This document shows positions 12,524 through 25,300 of a DNA stretch of 43,499 bases, piece after piece (the stretch's first letter is position 1; each line of letters begins with the position of its first letter). Source of the stretch: Utricularia gibba (taxonomy: Eukaryota; Streptophyta; Magnoliopsida; Lamiales; Lentibulariaceae); contig NEEC01000177.1 of the NCBI GenBank assembly GCA_002189035.1, positions 1 through 43,499 of the forward strand. Direction: 5' to 3'. The translations under genes and the position numbers were made by a program. Below the pieces are notes generated by a model. That model saw only the letters and a program-made list of their open reading frames with translations, had not been told where the DNA came from and did no database searches.

Positions 12524-15315
12524 TTGAGGAGGCGTCTTGGGGGCACCTAGAACGGGACAAAGGTCAGGTTGGTTAGGGCCGAAAGTTAGTTGTAGCCTGG
12601 CAACTAAAGCGATGCACTTATTAACGTTCGGTTTTCAGGGGCTTCCTACAAGGTTTTTCAAGGAACAACTTCTCGTTTTGTGTCGGCCACTCTCACTGGG
12701 CACTTGGTCCGGCGCTGCGTTCGGTCCGGCTCATGAGCCCAACCGGGTGCGAGTCGACGAAAATAATGATGCATTTGTTTAAAGTAAGATGTCACGTGCA
12801 CCCACATGATTTTTTCAACAACTTACTTTATACTTGAGGAGGCGGTCTTGGGGGCACCTAGAACGGGACAAAGTCAGGTTGGGTTAGGGCCGAAAGTTAG
12901 TTGTAGCCTGGCAACTAAAGCGATGCACTTATTAACGTTCGGTTTTCAGGGGCTTCCTACAAGGTTTTTCAAGGAACAACTTCTCGTTTTGTGTCGGCCA
13001 CTCTCACTGGGCACTTGGTCCGGCTGCGTTCGGTCCGGCTCATGAGCCCAACCGGTGCGAGTCGACGAAAATAATGATGCATTTGTTTAAAGTAAGATGT
13101 CACGTGCACCCCACATGATTTTTTCAACAACTTACTTTATACTTGAGGAGGCGGTCTTGGGGGGCACCTAGAACGGGACAAAGGTCAGGTGGGTTAGGGC
13201 CGAAAGTTAGTTGTAGCCTGGCAACTAAAGCGATGCACTTATTAACGTTCGTTTTCAGGGGCTTCCTACAAGTTTTTTCAAGGAACAACTTCTCGTTTTG
13301 TGTCGGCCACTCTCACTGGGCACTTGGTCCGCGCTGCGTTCGGTCCGGCTCATGAGCCCAACCGGGTGCGAGTCGACGAAAATAATGATGCATTTGTTTA
13401 AAGTAAGATGTCACGTGCACCCCACATGATTTTTCAACAACTTACTTTATACTTGAGGAGGCGGTCTTGGGGGGCACCTAGAACGGGACAAAGGTCAGGT
13501 TGGGTTAGGGCCGAAAGTTAGTTGTAGCCTGGCAACTAAAGCGATGCACTTATTAACGTTCGGTTTTCAGGGGCTTCCTACAAGGTTTTCAAGGAACAAC
13601 TTCTCGTTTTGTGTCGGCCACTCTCACTGGGCACTTGGTCCGGCGCTGCGTTCGGTCCGGCTCATGAGCCCAACCGGTGCGAGTCGACGAAAATAATGAT
13701 GCATTTGTTTAAAGTAAGATGTCACGTGCACCACATGATTTTTTCAACTTACTTTATACTTGAGGAGGCGGTCTTGGGGGCACCTAGAACGGGACAAAGG
13801 TCAGTTGGGTTAGGGCCGAAAGTTAGTTGTAGCCTGGCAACTAAGCGATGCACTTATTAACGTTCGGTTTTCAGGGGCTTCCTACAAGGTTTTTCAAGGA
13901 ACAACTTCTCGTTTGTGTCGGCCACTCTCACTGGGCACTTGGTCCGGCGCTGCGTTCGGTCCGGCTCATGAGCCAACCGGGTGCGAGTCGACGAAAATAA
14001 TGATGCATTTGTTTAAAGTAAGATGTCACGTGCACCCCACATGATTTTTTCAACAACTTACTTTATACTTGAGGAGGCGGTCTTGGGGGCACCTAGAACG
14101 GGACAAAGGTCAGGTTGGGTTAGGGAAAGTTAGTTGTAGCCTGGCAACTAAAGCGATGCACTTATTAACGTTCGGTTTTCAGGGGCTTCCTACAAGGTTT
14201 TCAAGGAACAACTTCTCGTTTTGTGTCGGCCACTCTCACTGGGCACTTGGTCCGGCGCTGCGTTCGGTCCGGCTCATGAGCCCAACCGGTGCGAGTCGAC
14301 GAAAATAATGATGCATTTGTTTAAAGTAAGATGTCACGTGCACCCCACATGATTTTTTCAACAACTTACTTTATACTTGAGGAGGCGGTCTTGGGGGCAC
14401 CTAGAACGGGACAAAGGTCAGGTTGGGTTAGGGCCGAAAGTTAGTTGTAGCCTGGCAACTAAAGCGATGCACTTATTAACGTTCGGTTTTCAGGGGCTTC
14501 CTACAAGGTTTTTCAAGGAACAACTTCTCGTTTTGTGTCGGCCACTCTCACTGGGCACTTGGTCCGGCGCTGCGTTCGGTCCGGCTCATGAGCCCAACCG
14601 GGTGCGAGTCGACGAAAATAATGATGCATTTGTTTAAAGTAAGATGTCACGTGCACCCCACATGATTTTTTCAACAACTTACTTTATACTTGAGGAGGCG
14701 GTCTTGGGGGGCACCTAGAACGGGACAAAGGTCAGGTTGGGTTAGGGCCGAAAGTTAGTTGTAGCCTGGCAACTAAAGCGATGCACTTATTAACGTTCGG
14801 TTTTCAGGGGCTTCCTACAAGGTTTTTTCAAGGAACAACTTCTCGTTTTGTGTCGGCCACTCTCACTGGGCACTTGGTCCGGCGCTGCGTTCGGTCCGGC
14901 TCATGAGCCCAACCGGGTGCGAGTCGACGAAAATAATGATGCATTTGTTTAAAGTAAGATGTCACGTGCACCCACATGATTTTTTCAACAACTTACTTTA
15001 TACTTGAGGAGGCGGTCTTGGGGGCACCTAGAACGGGACAAAGGTCAGGTTGGGTTAGGGCCGAAAGTTAGTTGTAGCCTGGCAACTAAAGCGATGCACT
15101 TATTAACGTTCGGTTTTCAGGGGCTTCCTACAAGGTTTTCAAGGAACAACTTCTCGTTTTGTGTCGGCCACTCTCACTGGGCACTTGGTCCGGCGCTGCG
15201 TTCGGTCCGGCTCATGAGCCCAACCGGGTGCGAGTCGACGAAAATAATGATGCATTTGTTTAAAGTAAGATGTCACGTGCACCCCACATGATTTTTTCAA
15301 CAACTTACTTTATAC

Positions 15316-15886
15316 TTGAGGAGGCGGTCTTGGGGGCACCTAGAACGGGACAAAGTCAGGTTGGGTTAGGGCCGAAAGTTAGTTGTATGGCAACTAAAGC
15401 GATGCACTTATTAACGTTCGGTTTTCAGGGGCTTCCTACAAGGTTTTTCAAGGAACTTCGTTTTGTGTCGGCCACTCTCACTGGGCACTTGATGAGCTGC
15501 GAGTCGACGAAAATAATGATGCATTTGTTTAAAGTAAGATGTCACGTGCACCCCACATGATTTTTTCAACAACTTACTTTATACTTGAGGAGGCGGTCTT
15601 GGGGGGCAGAACGGGACAAAGGTCAGGTTGGGTTAGGGCGAAAGTTAGTTGTAGCCTGGCAACTAAAGCGATGCACTTATTAACGTTCGGTTTTCAGGGG
15701 CTTCCTACAAGGTTTTTCAAGGAACAACTTCTCGTTTTGTGTCGGCCACTCTCACTGGGCACTTGGTCCGGCGCTGCGTTCGGTCCGGCTCATGAGCCAA
15801 CCGGGTGCGAGTCGACGAAAATAATGATGCATTTGTTTAAAGTAAGATGTCACGTGTCACCCTTTTTTCAACAACTTACTTTATAC
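15316..15886 (+). repeat. Second deletion-rich patch within zone A
   Basis: The monomer starting at 15316 is about 269 bp. It lacks most of the direct-repeat and palindrome region: near 15490 the text goes from GGGCACTTG straight to ATGAGCTGCGAG. The next monomer, from 15585, lacks part of CACCTAG. Around 15855 it reads CACGTGTCACCC followed by the T tract, so the usual CACATGA is missing. The extra T in that E-box segment is one of the few changes not explained by deletion or homopolymer length. Confidence 0.88.
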
Positions 15887-17598
15887 TTGAGGAGGCGGTC
15901 TTGGGGGCACCTAGAAGGGACAAAGGTCAGGTTGGGTTAGGGCCGAAAGTTAGTTGTAGCCTGGCAACTAAAGCGATGCACTTATTAACGTTCGGTTTTC
16001 AGGGGCTTCCTACAAGGTTTTTCAAGGAACAACTTCTCGTTTTGTGTCGGCCACTCTCACTGGGCACTTGGTCCGGCGCTGCGTTCGGTCCGGCTCATGA
16101 GCCCAACCGGGTGCGAGTCGACGAAAATAATGATGCATTTGTTTAAAGTAAGATGTCACGTGCACCCCACATGATTTTTTCAACAACTTACTTTATACTT
16201 GAGGAGGCGGTCTTGGGGGCACCTAGAACGGGACAAAGGTCAGGTTGGGTTAGGGCCGAAAGTTAGTTGTAGCCTGGCAACTAAAGCGATGCACTTATTA
16301 ACGTTCGGTTTTCAGGGGCTTCCTACAAGGTTTTTCAAGGAACAACTTCTCGTTTTGTGTCGGCCACTCTCACTGGGCACTTGGTCCGGCGCTGCGTTCG
16401 GTCCGGCTCATGAGCCCAACCGGGTGCGAGTCGACGAAAATAATGATGCATTTGTTTAAAGTAAGATGTCACGTGCACCCACATGATTTTTTCAACAACT
16501 TACTTTATACTTGAGGAGGCGTCTTGGGGGCACCTAGAACGGGACAAAGGTCAGGTTGGGTTAGGGCCGAAAGTTAGTTGTAGCCTGGCAACTAAAGCGA
16601 TGCACTTATTAACGTTCGGTTTTCAGGGGCTTCCTACAAGGTTTTTCAAGGAACAACTTCTCGTTTTGTGTCGGCCACTCTCACTGGGCACTTGGTCCGG
16701 CGCTGCGTTCGGTCCGGCTCATGAGCCCAACCGGGTGCGAGTCGACGAAAATAATGATGCATTTGTTTAAAGTAAGATGTCACGTGCACCCCACATGATT
16801 TTTTCAACAACTTACTTTATACTTGAGGAGGCGGTCTTGGGGGGCACCTAGAACGGGACAAAGTCAGGTTGGGTTAGGGCGAAAGTTAGTTGTAGCCTGG
16901 CAACTAAAGCGATGCACTTATTAACGTTCGGTTTTCAGGGGCTTCCTACAAGGTTTTTCAAGGAACAACTTCTCGTTTTGTGTCGGCCACTCTCACTGGG
17001 CACTTGGTCCGGCGCTGCGTTCGGTCCGGCTCATGAGCCCAACCGGTGCGAGTCGACGAAAATAATGATGCATTTGTTTAAAGTAAGATGTCACGTGCAC
17101 CCCACATGATTTTTTCAACAACTTACTTTATACTTGAGGAGGCGTCTTGGGGGCACCTAGAACGGGACAAAGTCAGGTTGGGTTAGGGCCGAAAGTTAGT
17201 TGTAGCCTGGCAACTAAAGCGATGCACTTATTAACGTTCGGTTTTCAGGGCTTCCTACAAGGTTTTTCAAGGAACAACTTCTCGTTTTGTGTCGGCCACT
17301 CTCACTGGGCACTTGGTCCGGCGCTGCGTTCGGTCCGGCTCATGAGCCCAACCGGGTGCGAGTCGACGAAAATAATGATGCATTTGTTTAAAGTAAGATG
17401 TCACGTGCACCCCACATGATTTTTTTCAACAACTTACTTTATACTTGAGGAGGCGGTCTTGGGGGGCACCTAGAACGGGACAAAGGTCAGGTTGGGTTAG
17501 GGCCGAAAGTTAGTTGTAGCCTGGCAACTAAAGCGATGCACTTATTAACGTTCGGTTTTCAGGGCTTCCTACAAGGTTTTTCAAGGAACAACTTGTGT

Positions 17599-18220
17599 CG
17601 GCCACTCTCACTGGTTGGTCCGGCGCTGCGTTCGGTCCGGCTCATGAGCTGCGAGTCGACGAAAATAATGATGCATTTGTTTAAAGTAAGATGTCACGTG
17701 CACCCACATGAGAGGAGGCGGTCACCTAGAAGGGACAAAGGTCAGGCCGAAAGCTGGCAACTTGCACTTATTAACGTTCGGTTTTCAGGGCCTACAAGGT
17801 AAGGAACAAAGGGATGAGCTTCGACGCATTTGTTCACGTTTGAGCGACCTTTTGGGTTTTAAGCCTGGCAACTAAAGCGATGGTTCGGTTTTCAACAAGG
17901 TTAAGGAACAACTTCTCGTTTTGTGTCGGCCACTCTCACTGGCACTTGGTCACATTGCGAGTCGACGAAAATAATGATGCATTTGTTTAAAGTAAGATGT
18001 CACGTGCACCCCACATGGAGGAGGCGGTCTTGGGGGGCACCGGGACAAAGGTCAGGTCCGAAAGTTAGTTGTAGCCCTAAAGCGATGCACTTATTAACGT
18101 TCGGTTTTCAGGGGCTTCCTACAAGGTTTTTCAAGGAACAACTTCTCGTTTTGTGTCGGCCACTCTTTGGTCAAAGTCGACGAAAATAATGATGCATTTG
18201 TTTAAAGTAAGATGTCACTG
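17599..18220 (+). repeat. Strongly eroded block in zone B
   Basis: Successive TCGAC landmarks lie at about 17656, 17820, 17958 and 18176, so two repeats shrink to about 165 and 140 bp. The segment at 17830-17870, which at first looks foreign, can be read entirely as consensus with bases removed: parts of CACGT, TGAG, CG, ACCT, TTGGGTT and TTA, then AAG and GCCTGG. Confidence 0.85.
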
Positions 18221-21139
18221 GAGGAGGCGGTCTTGGGGGGCACCTAGAACGGGACAAAGGTCAGGTTGGGTTAGGGCCGAAAGTTAGTTAACTAAAGCGA
18301 TGCACTTATTAACGTTCGGTTTTCAGGGGCTTCCTACAAGGTTTTTCAAGTTCTCGTTTTGTGTCGGCCACTGGGCACTTGGTCCGGCGCTGCGTTCGGT
18401 CCGGCTCATTGCGAGTCGACGAAAATAATGATGCATTTGTTTAAGTAAGATGTCACGTGTGATGAGGAGGCGGTCTTGGGGGCACCTAGAACGGGACAAA
18501 GGTCAGGTTGGGTTAGGGCCGAAAGTTAGTTGTAGCCTGGCAACTAAAGCGATGCACTTATTAACGTTCGGTTTTCAGGGGCTTCCTACAAGGTTTTTCA
18601 AGGAACAACTTCTCGTTTTGTGTCGGCCACTCTCACTGGGCACTTGGTTGCGTTCGGTCCGGCTCATGAGCCCAACGGGTGCGAGTCGACGAAAATAATG
18701 ATGCATTTGTTTTAAAGTAAGATGTCACGTGCACCCACATGATTTTTCAACAACTTACTTTATACTTGAGGAGGCGGTCTTGGGGGCACCTAGAACGGGA
18801 CAAAGGTCAGGTTGGGTTAGGGCCGAAAGTTAGTTGTAGCCTGGCAACTAAAGCGATGCACTTATTAACGTTCGGTTTTCAGGGGCTTCCTACAAGGTTT
18901 TTCAAGGGTTTTGTGTCGGCCACTCTCTTGGTCCGGCGCTGCGTTCGGTCCGGCTCATGAGCCAACCGGTGCGAGTCGACGAAAATTGCATTTTTTAAAG
19001 TAAGATGTCACGTGCTGATTTTTCAACAACTTACTTTATACTTGAGGAGGCGGTCTTGGGGGGGCACCTAGAACGGGACAAAGGTCAGGTTGGGTTAGGG
19101 CCGAAAGTTAGTTGTAGCCTGGCAACTAAAGCGATGCACTTATTAACGTTCGGTTTTCAGGGGCTTCCTACAAGGTTTTTCAAGGAAAACTTCTACGGGC
19201 ACTTGGTCCGGCGCTGCGTTCGGGCTCATGAGCCAAGTCGACGAAAATAATGATGCATTTGTTTAAAGTAAGATGTCACGTGCACCCCACATGATTTTTC
19301 AACAACTTACTTTATACTTGAGGAGGAACGGGACAAAGGTCAGGTTGGGTTAGGGCCGAAAGTTAGTTGTAGCCTGGCAACTAAAGCGATGCACTTATTA
19401 ACAGGGGCTGGTTTTTCAAGGAACAACTAACATGAGCCCAACCGGGTGCGAGTCGACGAAAATAATGATGCATTTGTTTAAAGTAAGATGTCACGTGCAC
19501 CCCATGATTAACAACTTACTTTATACTTGAGGAGGCGGTTGGGGGCACCTAGAACGGGACAAAGGTCAGGTTGGGTTAGGGCCGAACCTGGCAACTAAAG
19601 CGATGCTTATTAACGTTCGGTTTTCAGGGGCTTCCTACAAGGTTTTTCAAGGAACAACTTCTCGTTTTGTGTCGGCCACTCTCACTGGGCACTTGGTCCG
19701 GCGCTGCGTTCGGTTCATGAGCCCAACCGGGTGCGAGTCGACGAAAATAATGATTTTGTTTAAAGTAAGATGTCACGTGCACCCACATGATTTTTTCAAC
19801 AACTTACTTTATACTTGAGGAGGCGGTCTTGGGGGGCACCTAGAACGGGACAAAGGTCAGGTTGGGTTAGGGCCGAAAGTTAGTTGTAGCCTGGCAACTA
19901 AAGCGATGCACTTATTAACGTTCGGTTTTCAGGGCTTCCTACAAGGTTTTTCAAGGAACAACTTCTCGTTTTGTGTCGGCCACTCTCACTGGGCACTTGG
20001 TCCGGCGCTGCGTTCGGTCCGGCTCATGAGCCCAACCGGGTGCGAGTCGACGAAAATAATGATGCATTTGTTTAAAGTAAGATGTCACGTGCAGGATTTT
20101 TTCAACAATTACTTTATACTTGAGGAGGCGGTCTTGGGGGGCACCTAGAACGGGACAAAGGTCAGGTTGGGTTAGGGCCGAAAGTTAGTTGTAGCCTGGC
20201 AACTAAAGCGATGCACTTATTAACGTTCGGTTTTCAGGGGCTTCCTACAAGGTTTTTCAAGGAACAACTTCTCGTTTTGTGTCGGCCACTCTCACTGGAT
20301 GAGCCCAAGTCGACGAAAATAATGATGCATTTGTTTAAAGTAAGATGTCACGTGCACCCCACATGATTTTTTCAACAACTTACTTTATACTTGAGGAGGC
20401 GGTCTTGGGGGGCACCTAGAACGGGACAAAGGTCAGGTTGGTTAGGGCCGAAAGTTAGTTGTAGCCTGGCAACTAAAGCGATGCACTTATTAACGTTCGG
20501 TTTTCAGGGGCTTCCTACAAGGTTTTTCAAGGAACAACTTCTCGTTTTGTGTCGGCCACTCTCACTGGGCACTTGGTCCGGCGCTGCGTTCGGTCCGGCT
20601 CATGAGCCCAACCGGGTGCGAGTCGACGAAAATAATGATGCATTTGTTTAAAGTAAGATGTCACGTGCACCACATGATTTTTTCAACAACTTACTTTATA
20701 CTTGAGGAGGCGGTCTTGGGGGGCACTAGAACGGGACAAAGGTCAGGTTGGGTTAGGGCCGAAAGTTAGTTGTAGCCTGGCAACTAAAGCGATGCACTTA
20801 TTAACGTTCGGTTTTCAGGGGCTTCCTACAAGGTTTTTCATTCTCGTTTTGACTCTCACTGGGCACTTGGTCCGCGCTGGTTCGGTCCGGCTCATGAGGG
20901 GTGCGAGTCGACGAAAATAATGATGCATTTGTTTAAAGTAAGATGTCACGTGCACCCCACATGATTTTCACAACTTACTTTATACTTGAGGAGGCGGTCT
21001 TGGGGGGCACCTAGAACGGGACAAAGGTCAGGTTGGGTTAGGGCCGAAGTTAGTTGTAGCCTGGCAGCGATGCACTTATTAACGTTCGGTTTTCAGGGGC
21101 TTCCTACAAGGTTTTTCAAGGAACAACTTCTCGTTTTGT

Positions 21140-22330
21140 GTCTCTTTGGTCCGGCAAAGTCGACGAGATGCATTCACGTGTGCATTACTTTATACTTGAG
21201 GAGGCGGTTCAGGTTGGGTTAGGGCCGAAAGTTAGTTGTAGCAACTTGCACTTATTAACGTTCGGTTTTCAGGGGGTTTTTAAGGAACAACTTCTCGTTT
21301 GTGTCGGCGGTTGGTCTGCGTTCGGTCCGGCTCAAATAATGATGCATTTGTTTAAAGTAAGTCACGTTGGTTCAGGTTGGGTTAGGGCCTTAGTCAACTA
21401 AAGCCGTTCATGCCAACTTCTCGTTACTCTCACTGGAATGAGCCCAACCGACGAAAATAATGATGCATTTGCGTGCACTGATTTTTTCAAGAGGAGGCGA
21501 CCTTCAGGTTGGGGGCCGAAAGTTAGTTGTAGCCTGGCAGCGATTTAGTTCGGTTTTCAGGGGCTTGGTCAAACTCTCACTGGGCAGGTCATGATGCGAG
21601 TCGACGAAAATAATGATGCATTTGTTTAAAGTAAGATGTCACGTGCACCCCACATGATTTTTCAACAACTTACTTTATACTTGAGGAGGCGGTCTTGGGG
21701 GCACCTAGAAGGGACAAAGGTCAGGTTGGTTAGGGCCGAAAGTTAGTTGTAGCCTGGCAACTAAAGCGATGCACTTGTTCGGTTTTAGGGGCTCCTACAA
21801 GGTTTTTCAAGGAACAACTTCTCGTTTTGTGTCGGCCACTCTCACTGGGCAATGAGCCCAACAGTCGACCACGTTGATGAGGAGGCGGTCTTTCAGGTTC
21901 GAAAGTTAGTTGTAGCAACTAAAGCGATGCACTTGTTCGGTTTTCAACACAAGGTTCTCGTTTTGTGTCGGCCAACCACTTACGCGAGTTAATGATGCCA
22001 CGTGCACCGATTTTTTCTTACTTTATACTTGAGGACCTAGTCAGCCGAAAGTTAGTTGTAGCCTTGCATTATTAACGTTCGGTTTTCAGGGCTTCCTACA
22101 AGGTTTTCAAGGAACAACTTCTCGTTACTCTCACTGGCAATGAGCAAAGTCGACCCACGTTGATTTTTAACAACTTACTTTATACCGACCTAGAACTCAG
22201 GTTGGGTTAAAAGTTAGCCTGGCACTAAATGCACTTATTAACGTTCGGTTTTCAGGGGCTTCCTACAAGGTTTTTCAAGGAACAACTTCTCGTTTTGTGT
22301 CGGGGCAAAAATGAGCTTCGACGAAAGATG
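21140..22330 (+). repeat. Most eroded block of the array
   Basis: Landmark spacing falls to about 120 bp (21328 to 21448), 150 bp (21448 to 21600), 120 bp (21866 to 21985) and 165 bp (21985 to 22149). Every part of the monomer is affected, including the G-rich motif, the direct repeats and the palindrome. The order of surviving fragments always follows the monomer, so this is the same repeat and not a second satellite family. A largely intact copy lies inside it, between about 21600 and 21840. Confidence 0.88.
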
Positions 22331-25300
22331 CATTTGTTTAAAGTAAGATGTCCACCCCACATGATTTTTCAACAACTTACTTTATACTTGAGGAGGCGGT
22401 CTTGGGGGGCACCTTCAGGTTGGGTTAAAAGTTAGTTGTAGCCTGGCAACTAAAGCGATGCACTTATTAACGTTCGGTTTTCAGGGTTCCTACAAGGTTT
22501 TTCAAGGAACAACTTCTCGTTTTGTGTCGGCCACTCTCAGGCGGTCCGGCGCTGCGTTCGGTCCGGCTCATGAACCGGTGCGAGTCGACGAAAATAATGA
22601 TGCATTTGTTTAAAGTAAGATGTCGTGCACCCCACATGATTTTTTCAACAACTTACTTTATACTTGAGGAGGCGGTCTTTCAGGTTGGGTTAGGGCCGAA
22701 AGTTAGTTGTAGCCTGGCAACTAAAGCGATGCACTTATTAACGTTCGGTTTTCAGGGCTTCCTACAAGAAGGAACAACTTCTCGTTTGTGTCGGCCAACT
22801 GGGCGGTCCGGCTGCGTTCGGTCCGGCTCATGAGCCCAAGTCGACGAAAATAATGATGCATTTGTTTAAAGTAAGATGTCACGTGCACCACATGATTTTT
22901 TCAACAACTTACTTTATACTTGAGGAGGCGGTCTTGGGGGCCTAGAACGGCAAAGGTCAGGTTGGGTTAGGGCGAAAGTTAGTTGTAGCTGGCAACTAAA
23001 GCGATGCACTATTAACGTTCGGTTTTCAGGGGCTTCCTACAAGGTTTTCAAGGAACAACTTCTCCGGCCACTCTCACTGGGCACTTGGTCATGAGCCAAC
23101 CGGGTGCGAGTCGACGAAAATAATGATGCATTTTAAAGTAAGATGTCACGTGCACCCCACATGATTTTTTCAACAACTTACTTTATACTTCTTGGGGGGC
23201 ACTAGAACGGGACAAAGGTCAGGTTGGGTTAGGGCCGAAAGTTAGTTGTAGCCTGGCAACTAAAGCGATGCACTTATTAACGTTCGGTTTTCAGGGGCTT
23301 CCTACAAGGTTTTTCAAGGAACAACTTCTCGTTTTGTGTCGCCACTCTCACTGGGCACTTGGTCCGGCGCTGCGTTCGGTCCGGCTCATGAGCCCAACCG
23401 GGTGCGAGTCGACGAAAATAATGATGCATTTGTTTAAAGTAAGATGTCACGTGCACCCCACATGATTTTTTCAACAACTTACTTTATACTTGAGGAGGCG
23501 GTCTTGGGGGCACCTAGAACGGGACAAAGGTCAGGTTGGGTTAGGGCCGAAAGTTAGTTGTAGCCTGGCAACTAAAGCGATGCACTTATTAACGTTCGGT
23601 TTTCAGGGGCTTCCTACAAGGTTTTTCAAGGAACAACTTCTCGTTTTGTGTCGGCCACTCTCACTGGGCACTTGGTCCGGCGCTGCGTTCGGTCCGGCTC
23701 ATGAGCCCAACCGGGTGCGAGTCGACGAAAATAATGATGCATTTGTTTAAAGTAAGATGTCACGTGCACCCCACATGATTTTTTCAACAACTTACTTTAT
23801 ACTTGAGGACGTCTTGGGGGGCACCTAGAACGGACAAAGGTCAAGGGCCGAAAGTTAGTTGTAGCCTGGCAACTAAAGCGATGCACTTATTAACGTTCGG
23901 TTTTCAGGGGCTTCCTACAAGGTTTTTCAAGGAACAACTTCTCGTTTTGTGTCGGCCAACTGGGCACTTGGTCTGCGTTCGGTCCGGCTCATGAGCCAAC
24001 CGGGTGCGAGTCGACGAAAATAATGATGCATTTGTTTAAAGTAAGATGTCACGTGCACCCCACATGATTTTTCAACAACTTACTTTATACTTGAGGAGGC
24101 GGTCTTTCAGGTTGGGTTAGGGCCGAAAGTTAGTTGTAGCCTGGCAACTAAAGCGATGCACTTATTACGTTCGGTTTTCAGGGCTTCCTACAAGGTTTTT
24201 CAAGGAACAACTTCTCGTTTTGTGTCGGCCACTCTTTGGTCCGGCGCTGCGTTCGGTCCGGCTCATGAGCCCAACCGGTGCGACGACGAAATAATGATGC
24301 ATTTGTTTAAGTAAGATGTCACGTGCACCCCACATGATTTTTTCAACAACTTACTTTATACTTGAGGAGACTAGAACGGGACAAAGGTCAGGTTGGGTTA
24401 GGGCCGAAAGTTAGTTGTAGCCTGGCAACTAAAGCGATGCAGTTCGGTTTTCAGGGGCTTCCTACAAGGTTTTTCAAGTTGTTTGTGTCGGCCACTCTCA
24501 CTGGGCACTTGGTCCGGCGCTGCGTTCGGTCCGGCTCATGAGCCCAACCGGGTGCGAGTCGACGAAAATAATGATGCATTTGTTTAAAGTAAGATGTCAC
24601 GTGCACCCCATGATTTTTTCAACAACTTACTTTATACTTGAGGAGGCGGGGGGCACCTAGAAGGGACATCAGGTTGGGTTAGGGCCGAAAGTTAGTTGTA
24701 GCCTGCAACTAGATGCACTTATTAACGTTCCAGGGGCTGGTTTTCAAGGAACAACTTCTCGTTTCCACTCTCACTGGGCAATGTACGACGAAAATAATGA
24801 TGCATTTGTTTAAGATGTCACGTGCACACATGATTTTTTCAACAACTTACTTTATACTTGAGGAACCTAGAAGGGACAAAGGTCAGGTTGGTTTATTAGT
24901 TGTAGCCTGGCAACTAAAGCGATGCACTTATTACGTTCGGTTTTCAGGGCTTCCTACAAGGTTGGAACAACTTCTCGTTTTGTGTACTCTCACTGGGCAC
25001 TTGGTCCGGCGCTGCGTTCGGTCCGGCTCATGAGCCCAAGTCGACGAAAATAATGATGCATTTGTTTAAAGTAAGATGTCACGTGCACCCTGATTTTTTC
25101 AACAACTTACTTTATACTTGAGGAGCGGTCTTGGGGCACCTAGAACGTCAGGTTGGGTTAGGGCCGAAAGTTAGTTGTAGCCTGGCAACTAAAATGCACT
25201 TATTAACGTTCGGTTTTCAGGGGCTTCCTACAAGGTTTTTCAAGGAACTTCTCGTTTGTGTCGGCCAACTGGGCACTGGTCCGGATGCCAGGGTGCGAGT

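Larger units (their letters stand above)
210..17444 (+). repeat. Zone A: satellite with scattered small deletions
   Basis: There are 56 monomers, with starts at 210, 523, 836, 1147, 1459, 1772, 2081, 2393 and so on to 17134. Mean spacing is about 308 bp, so copies are a few bases short of the 314-bp consensus. Differences are mostly homopolymer lengths: five versus six G in the main tract, CACCC versus CACCCC, ACCGG versus ACCGGG, and T-run length. Short deletions also occur, for example at about 2564, 3490, 5613 and 10684. I see no gene in this stretch. The short open frames follow the repeat phase and break wherever a monomer gains or loses a base. Confidence 0.95.

Noticed and set aside
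15539-15940. Longest open frame (133 codons) on the + strand
   Set aside because: It crosses a monomer junction and exists only because of local deletions near 15605 and 15857. Its content is satellite sequence in shifting frames, with no start context or domain.
17820-17870. Possible foreign insertion in the eroded block
   Set aside because: Although it looks unlike the monomer at first, the segment can be rebuilt in order from consensus bases by deletion alone.
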